64,000 nucleotides of DNA from Abscondita cerata. Lineage: Eukaryota; Arthropoda; Insecta; Coleoptera; Lampyridae. The position numbers and the translations under genes were made by a program. The notes under the pieces were generated by a model. The model saw nothing but the letters and a program-made list of their open reading frames with translations. It was not told the DNA's origin and made no database searches. Shown piece by piece: positions 57,840 through 64,000 of the stretch; position 1 is the stretch's first letter, and each line of letters starts with the position of its first letter. The DNA lies in the NCBI GenBank assembly GCA_030710515.1, contig JALBCR010002481.1, forward strand, positions 107,501 through 171,500, in the 5' to 3' direction.

Positions 57840-59165
57840 TGTAAAAAACTTATTACATACTCAAGTATTCTTCCTAAATTTTACGGATTGATTAAAATTC
57901 ATAAGAGCAATTACCCAGTTAGACCAAAAACTCGTATGATCTTATAGATAATATAAAAAAACGTTCCAACTGATTTTACTTTGATTTCATTATTACCAAA
58001 AGAATTGATGACTACTTTATTCTTAAAATATTGGACTCACCTACATAGCTTCATTACGTTAGAATCAGTAAAATTTATTGAGATCATACACTCTAGTTAT
58101 TTTAACTATAATGATTGCCAATACAAACTAATTTTTGGTACAGCGATAGATAATCCAGCATCACTTATACTTGCTAGTCTTATGATGCATGACTTACTAA
58201 CATTTGTTAAGGGACAACTAAACTAGCAATCCTTATTTTTATATGTATACGTTGATGATGACATTTCCTATATACCGAAATCAAACATCGAGGCTATTTT
58301 AAAATTATTCAATAGTTATAATCAGCATCTTAAATTTACTTGGAAAAAAGAAAAAAGTAGACAGATTTCGTTTTTAGATGTTATGTTAATTAACCAAGGT
58401 AAAAGGTAAACCACTATTAACAAATTGGTTTATAAAAATTATGGCATCAAATGGATTAATTAATTACTACTCAAAACATCCCCACAAACAAAGAATTAAC
58501 ATAATTAAAAGCACTCAACAAAAAATTAAAAAAACTTAGTATCTCATTCTATCAACAAAGTAATAACGAGAAATTAATGTCAATCCTTGTAAACAATAAC
58601 TAACCGAAAAAATCGATCAAGATCATATTAAATACAAATAAAACGATAACTCCAAATCACAATCAAAATCTAACACCAATTAACTCTCCCCACCCAAATT
58701 AACTACATAAAACTAATTAATATACCAAGTCTATCTCAGAGATTAATTAGTTGCTTTAAACAATAATGACATTAAAATTATACTATCCAATCTTAACAAG
58801 ATTTATAACAAAATTTACACTAAAGTGAAAGATAGAACAAAAACTTTTTAATAAATCTGGTCTAATTTACAAAGTGCTAATTGCACTAATTGTCAAAAAG
58901 TTTATATCGGCCAAACAAAACAAAAACTAAATAATAGAGTTATAAGTATAATTGTAAAAAAAGTCAGATGCCACTGGTTTATTGATTCACCACGTTACAG
59001 AAGGTCAAAATTTTGATTTTGATTCTGTTGTGGTATTATAAAAACTTCAAAAAACTTTTGATTTCTGAAATGATATTCATCAAAGACTATAATAACAAAG
59101 TTAACTTTAAAAGTGATACCTACAATCTAAGCAATATGTACAAAAACCTAATTTCTAAAATTAAA
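57840..59165 (+). pseudogene. Penelope-like element ORF: RT plus GIY-YIG endonuclease
   Basis: Plus-strand text in PLE order: LPKFYGLIKIHKSNYPVRPK (about 57870-57935), LPKELMTTLFLKYWTHLHSF (57990-58050), a CQYKLIFGTAIDNPASLILA block (58118-58180), active site YVYVDDDISYIP (58240-58280), HLKFTWKKEKSRQISFLDVM (58325-58385). At the C-terminus NCTNCQKVYIGQTKQKLNNR (58880-58940) is the GIY-YIG nuclease entry, with NFDFDSVVVL and SDTYNLSNMYKNLISKI downstream (59010-59165). Multiple stops and frameshifts lie between. The intact protein would reverse transcribe and nick DNA for insertion. No pLTR was identified. Confidence 0.85.
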
Positions 59166-59191
59166 ATCTAGTAACCACCACCAACTAACTA

Positions 59192-60655
59192 TCTGTTACG
59201 ATTTTATTTCTCGTATTTAGGGCGTAGGTCGTAAGCCGCATTAGAACGTGTGTCACAAGTAGTACGGTGCGACAAAAGTCGTACTTGGCGCGCACGCTGC
59301 TAATTTTCTATTGGTGAAAATTTAATTCGATTAAATTTTCGAGACGGACCGCCGACATTTTTCTTTTCTCGTTTGATACACGTGGGTGTTTTAGCATCTT
59401 CTCTCAAGTGAAATTCTCACCAGAAACTATTTAATGTGGCTTTACAATTTTCAATATAAATTGGCGTTTACGTTTAATCTGACTACATTCACCCACGTTG
59501 TGTTCGGCATCTTATACACGTTATGTATGATACTGGGATAACTCTCAATGGTGGTAGAGTAGCTAACTAAGAACCTTCCCTATTATTAAACGACAATACC
59601 ACGACTCCGCAGTAATCAAGCCGCAGACCAACGGTAAATACCACGTCGACAGAGGTTGGTTATGTTGGATACTTCCAACGAGGGAGTTACTTGTGTGCTG
59701 TTCTTTCCGCACGCCACCTCTAGAGGAATCCCTAGGTCTATCTACCTTTTCCAAACTGTCGATATCGTCGCTAGCAGAATACTTTTATTCTCGGAACTAC
59801 ACTCAACGTATTACAGCTAAGTTTTAGTATTTAAATCACTTACTTATAAATAATAAGGCGTATGAAGCTCGAGTACAGATGACATAAACGGCTCGATAGT
59901 TAATATTTAAGTAACTTTTATTTGGTGTATTCTCGTCAACCGGATGTTTGTTTAAATCAGCTCAATAAGGACTGGGGTGCTTAAATTAGAGCGTTTGTCG
60001 CAAATACAAAAGGCCTTTTGGGTTTGCGGGAGGTACTACCATTTTTGTTCTTGCTTGGATTTAGTGTAACTCTCCGTGTGTAAATGGTATGTGTGCGCAG
60101 AACCTTAATAGCAGCTACTTTTTTTGTTTAATTTGAATGAGAACTCTGAACTAAAGCGTTTAACTGAAGCTTACCTTATGTTCGACATCTTAACTAAAAG
60201 TCTAATTTGTTGCAAATGAGGCTGCTGCTACCTCACGTAACTATATGCAATAGTCTCTCTATTTTGTCACATCATCCTACTATTTTTCTATTAATATTTG
60301 TTTGTTATACTGTATTGTTTGTTTCTCTCTCTCTGGTTTGTATTTGATTTAGCATTATAGATTTTAAGTAAAACCTGTTGATCTCCTGTTGGTCGATTTT
60401 ATTTCTTTCTTTAGGAATCCATGCAACTTTCCGACAAAGCCAGACGCTGCTGCTCTAACTACTATAAATGTTTTTTATCCTCCACTAATTTAGTGCGCTA
60501 CATCGAGGCAAATTCCTTTAATTTTTCTTTCTAGGTTGTACCGCTAGAGCCGTCGCTTTTTTTGATATTTTGTAAACTACAACCGTTAAAAGTTCTAATT
60601 CTAATTTTAACTAATATTACCCACCACCTTACGTACTAACATGTAATAATGGATA
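59192..60655. other. GC-richer non-coding stretch, possible solo LTR or exon region
   Basis: From TGTTACGATT at 59192 the composition changes: CpG-rich words (GGCGCGCACGC, GACGGACCGCCGAC, TATCGTCGCTAGC) continue to about 59820, then the sequence slowly returns to the AT-rich background. The TGTTACG start and the 3' position after a retroelement would suit an LTR, but I found no second copy and no clear end. The minus-strand frame 59563-59754 is not recognised. Confidence 0.3.
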
Positions 60656-60680
60656 AATTAAATTAATAGTATTTAACATT

Positions 60681-60788
60681 ACTAGCAAGGTAAAACGGTT
60701 TTTACTGGCGGACAGAAGGATATGACTGACGAGTTGAAGACGAGTCTGTCACCTTCTGGAGCCAATAAAACCCGTTACCTTGCGCGTA
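60681..60788. repeat. Hairpin at left end of the YR element (inverse copy 62343-62448)
   Basis: The stem pairs GCAAGGTAAAACGG, TTTTACTGGC and CAGAAGG with their inverses CCTTCTGG, GCCAATAAAA and CCGTTACCTTGC. The apical part GACTGACGAGTTGAAGACG folds further. The right end carries the same hairpin inverted, closing in AACCGTTTTACCTTGT. The conserved double copy suggests a role in end recognition or a small fold-back element that shaped the TIRs. Confidence 0.8.
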
Positions 60789-61022
60789 TTGTTGAATGTT
60801 TTATTTGTTCCTCACTTGTAAAAAATTATTATAAATGAATAATAATAAACCATTAAAAATTCTAAAAATTTCGAAATCGGAGAAAAATCATGTGAGCTTT
60901 AGATGTATTGCTTTGAAACGCACGGCACTTATTTTGTTGATTAATTATTTCATTTCAATTTCACGATTCCGGAATGTTTTGCTGGTGAGATTTACTGAAA
61001 TGAGTGTCCCTGCAAGCTATCA

Positions 61023-61951
61023 TTGATGAAGCAGCAAAGTGTACTTGCAAGATTACTGCCCGAAAAATCTTCATCACTGTATGAATACGAGTACGTGGAG
61101 TTCAAAAAGTGGCAAAAGGAAAACAACGTGACTGGTATTACGGAAGACGTTATATTAGCGTACATCAACAAATTATCTGCCAAATTTAGCCCGAATTCTT
61201 TATGGTCGAAGTGGTCAATGGTTAAGAGTTGTTTGGTAGTTAGAGAAAACATTAATGTTTGCAGGTTTTTTCTTATATTTATTAGTCAGGTTTTTAGGTA
61301 CATATGTCATTTTCTAGATTTCATAAAGTGGTTGCGTTTTTGAAAAGACGAAATAAACGCTACGTTCCCAAGAAAGCCAAGGTTCTGACGAAAGAGCAAG
61401 TGGAAAAGTTTATCATTGAAGCTCCTGACGAGAAGTGGTTACTTGCCAAAGTCATTACCATTTTTGGTATATTTGGATGTTGTCGGTGCGATCAGCTTCT
61501 ATCCCTCACTGTAAATGACATGGTGGATTTGGAGAAATATATTGTTGTCACCTTGCGAGAGACCAAAAATTTAACGACAAGAAGGTTTACAATAACGGAC
61601 GATAGGTGTAGCTTTAGACCTTGGGCTCTTTATCGAAAAATATGCGGCCCTACGACCTCCAAGGAGTAAGATCTGCGGTTGTTCTTGACGTACCGCAGTA
61701 GAAAATGTGTCTCCCTAAATGCAGGTCAACATACTGTAGGCGCAATACCCAAGAAAATTGGTGAATATATGGAATTAGAAGAACTGGCACTTTATACAAG
61801 GCATTCAATTCGACGAACTGGAGCAACGATGGTGGTTCATGCAGGTGGTGATACTTTGGCTCTGAAGCGTGCAGGGGGATGGAAATCAACACAAATTGCA
61901 GAAAGCTACGTAGATGATTCGATTAATAATACGATTAAAATGGCAAAAGAA
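61023..61951 (+). pseudogene. Crypton-like tyrosine recombinase (two exons, frameshifted)
   Basis: Exon 1 from about 61026 gives YEYVEFKKWQKENNV, LAYINKLSAKFSPNSLWSKW and ends NVC at donor CAG/GTTTTT (61265). The 53-bp intron ends TTTTCTAG at 61317. Exon 2 continues FHKVVAFLKRRNKRYVPKKA, VLTKEQVEKFIIEAPDEKW and the catalytic domain: FGCCRCDQLLSLTVNDM (first Arg), the beta-hairpin segment ETKNLTTRRFTIT (candidate Lys), RHSIRRTGATMV (His-x-x-Arg), GGWKS (Trp in place of His) and AESYVDDS (Tyr nucleophile). A frameshift pair lies near 61640-61690; otherwise the frame and all catalytic residues are preserved. Matches the multicopy insect/cnidarian YR family attributed to Cryptons. Confidence 0.85.
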
Positions 61952-62453
61952 TGATTCCACTTGAAGAATCTACGCCATCTACTTCTACAGAAAATATATG
62001 CGCAAGTACAAGTGACATAACATCTCCTGGAAACTTCAATATTACTGGAAATCGCCACTGCACCATGGTATTTAATGTATACGATAGTAATAAAACCCAA
62101 TTTTCAAATGTTAATAACAAATAAATCAAGTTAGAGAGTTTGTCTGTCATTTCAAATTACCTATAATAAGGTAAAATATGAGGACGCGTGTCAAATTTTA
62201 CAGTGCCGTGCGTTTCAAAGCAATACGTCCTAAAGCTCACATGATTTTTTCTCCGATTTTCAAAATTTTAGAATTTTAATGGTTTTATTATTCATTTATA
62301 ATAACTTTTACAAGTGAGGAACAAATAAAACATTCAACAATACACGCAAGGTAACGGATTTTACTAGCTCCAGAAGGTTAGACAGAATCGTCTTCGACTC
62401 GTCAGTCATATCCTTCTGTCCGCCAGTAGAAACCGTTTTACCTTGTTAGTAAT

Positions 62454-63105
62454 TAAAATGTGTGTTTCCCGACATCTCGTAAACATTAACAAGTATGAAT
62501 GGTATAAACTAAGAAAAATGCCAACAGTTAACTGTAACGGCATGTGTGTGTTAAAGTGCAAAGCGCTATCTAAGCGATAGCTGTAATGCTTGTAACACAT
62601 GTTGCCGATAAAGCTCCAGATAAGCTTGTACAGAAGTACACACGCAACAAAGGAACACCTGATGCAGCATTTCGCTCTATTGTAGAGCTCATCAGAGGTG
62701 TATACTTAAGTGCGGTATACGACTGTACAAGACGGCAGTTATGCTTTTAAGCTCTCGTGGAGCTAATGAACATAAATAAAATGTGTGTTTTGCGACATCT
62801 CGTGTAAACATTGACACGTATGAATAGTATAAACTAAGGAGGGTCGCCAACAGTTAACGGTAACGGCATGTGTGGTAAAGTGCAAAAGCGCTATCTAAGC
62901 GATAGCTTTAATGCTTTGTAACACACGCTGCCGATAAAGCCAAGATAACTTGTACAGAAGTACACACGCAACAAAAAAGAACACCTGATGCATTGTTGGC
63001 TTTATCGGCAACGTGTGTTACAAGCATTAAAGCTTATCGCTTAGATAGGTTTTCTTTGCACTTTAACACACACATGCCGTTACAGTTAACTGTTGGCATT
63101 TTCTT
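62454..63105. repeat. Hairpin repeat family, copies 2 and 3, tandem
   Basis: Unit 62454-62660 (AAAATGTGTGTTT, CGACATCTCG, CAACAGTTAACTGTAACGGC, GATAAAGC, GTACAGAAGTACACACGCAA) recurs about 323 bp later at 62777-62995. The second unit runs on into an inverted arm (62999-63105) ending ACAGTTAACTGTTGGCATT. The arms carry GCTATC-TAAGC-GATAGC. The block is flanked by TTGTTAGTAAT at 62443-62453 and 63104-63114, a likely target duplication in the right end of the YR element. Confidence 0.85.
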
Positions 63106-63128
63106 TGTTAGTAATGTTAAATACTATT

Positions 63129-63327
63129 AATTATAAAATTTTTAACAATGATATACTAAAAAGAAAAAATGTGTATGTTTTATACCTAAGTATTTAATTA
63201 ATCAACTTTGTCGACAGATCTACAGTGTCATCCCCAAAGTCCGCACCAATTGGGAAACTTCTTTATTATAGGTTTTTATTCTGCATAAAAGTTTGTGCAT
63301 CCTCTAAAGCTAAAATGCACCAACACA
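63129..63327. other. Unassigned DNA
   Basis: Short AT-rich stretch between two elements; nothing recognised. Confidence 0.4.
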
Positions 63328-64000
63328 ATGTGGCGAAACACGGGTAATATACGAGGTACACTTGAAAATTTGATTTTGAGTTAAGAGTAAAGTGCCCTTA
63401 TTTCAATAAATATCAAAAATTTTATTTGAAAAAGTTTTTCATTTAAAAAAACATCAAGATTTAAAGTCATGCCGGCTAGGAAAAATTTTAAGAAGAACCG
63501 AACTGTGCTTTTTGCGGGATGGACATCATACTGAGATGTAATTTAATTTTAATGTTTAGTGCCTCAATATTATTGAAAATGATATTCTTGTTAAGATACT
63601 GACTTGTTTTGAGCAATTTTTGGTGTCAACAAAAATCAAAAGAACTTTGCACCAAAAATGTTAAAGTTTTTTCTAATGAATAAAAAAGTTGACTATAATT
63701 AGCTCAATAATTGGGTAATTTGTAAATTACATGTTCTTTTAAATAAACTGTTGTATACAAGATATTGTTTAGTTATCATTTAAAGCAAATCTTTTTCTTA
63801 TAGCCACCATTTTAAAAAAAATTGGAAAAAATTTAAATTTCTCCTAGATGGCCATGACTTCAAATCTTGATGTAGCTTTTAATAATAAACAACTTTTTGA
63901 AATAAATTTTTTTGATATTCACTGAAATAAGGGCACTTTACTCTTGACTCAAAACCAACTTTTGAATGCACTTCGTACATTACGTGTCTTTCGCCACAAT
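63328..64000. mobile_element. Long-TIR MITE, about 670 bp, reaching the window end
   Basis: Left arm 63328-63490 (ATGTGGCGAAACACGG, AGTAAAGTGCCCTTATTTCA, ACATCAAGATTTAAAGTCAT) is the inverse of 63835-64000 (ending TTTCGCCACAAT). The 345-bp centre is AT-rich and non-coding. The right terminus is at or just past the window edge. Confidence 0.88.

Larger units (their letters stand above)
60660..63128. mobile_element. Crypton-like tyrosine recombinase element with ~245-bp TIRs
   Basis: Inverted repeats at 60683-60930 and 62205-62448 share ATGTGAGCTTTAG-like, CCGTGCGTTTCAAAGCAATA and TTGTTGAATGTTTTATTTGT-like blocks. Each TIR opens with a ~107-bp hairpin (GCAAGGTAAAACGG ... CCGTTACCTTGC, with an inner GACAGAAGG/CCTTCTG stem). 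The outermost ATTAATAGTATTTAACATTA at 60660 is matched inverted at about 63109-63128, beyond an insertion of hairpin repeats, so the original element ended there. The interior encodes a tyrosine recombinase. Cryptons do not normally carry TIRs. Confidence 0.75.

Noticed and set aside
1..64000. CRISPR array, tRNA, rRNA or bacterial operon
   Set aside because: No regularly spaced repeats, no cloverleaf or rRNA signature noticed, and gene structure is eukaryotic.

Overview
This window looks like nuclear DNA of an arthropod, most probably an insect. It is strongly AT-rich, has short GT-AG introns, and is packed with element families typical of insect genomes: P element, mariner, Tc1, Tigger/pogo, PIF/Harbinger, hAT MITE, FLYWCH-Mutator, BEL/Pao, Ty3/gypsy, copia, jockey-like non-LTR and Penelope. 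I see no bacterial operon structure, no tRNA or rRNA gene, no CRISPR and no host gene I can name. Nearly every protein-coding trace is a transposable-element pseudogene with frameshifts and stops, so the window reads as a heterochromatin-like or intergenic graveyard of nested insertions.

Layout. 1-8000: old dispersed repeats, two fold-back MITEs, and a decayed minus-strand gene of a multicopy invertebrate family of unknown function. 9.4-10.3 kb: P-element (THAP9-type) transposase fragment and a hairpin. 10.4-14 kb: a PIF/Harbinger element whose two genes (DDE transposase, plus; Myb/SANT-like protein, minus) have interlocked exons, with a hAT MITE inside it. 14.1-16.3 kb: a DUF4817/DD41D Tc1-mariner-type element. 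16.5-24.3 kb: a dispersed repeat, copia Gag, then a BEL/Pao element split by a DD41D element that is itself split by a mariner. 24.3-26.2 kb: MITE and minus-strand gypsy gag-pol. 28-34 kb: MITEs and a non-LTR reverse transcriptase split by a fold-back element that carries a second fold-back at its centre. 34-49 kb: mostly unassigned AT-rich DNA with dispersed repeats, two hairpins, a modular fold-back and a minus-strand jockey-type ORF1. 49.3-52.4 kb: Tc1 and Tigger elements that abut. 53-55.6 kb: a FLYWCH/MULE transposase split by a Penelope-like element. 55.7-57.4 kb: a three-level nested palindrome. 57.8-59.2 kb: a second Penelope with a GIY-YIG domain. 60.6-63.1 kb: a Crypton-like tyrosine recombinase element with long inverted repeats and hairpin ends, invaded by a hairpin repeat family. 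63.3-64 kb: a further long-TIR MITE.

The most unusual points are (i) the tyrosine-recombinase element with about 245-bp terminal inverted repeats that themselves start in a hairpin, which is not usual for Cryptons; (ii) TA-targeting fold-back elements sitting at the centre of other palindromes, twice; (iii) a fold-back element that keeps the first codons of a DUF4817-type transposase, which links these palindromic MITEs to the DD41D family; (iv) mutually intronic antisense genes in the Harbinger element. All statements come from reading the sequence and from general knowledge of the families; no alignment or database search was run.
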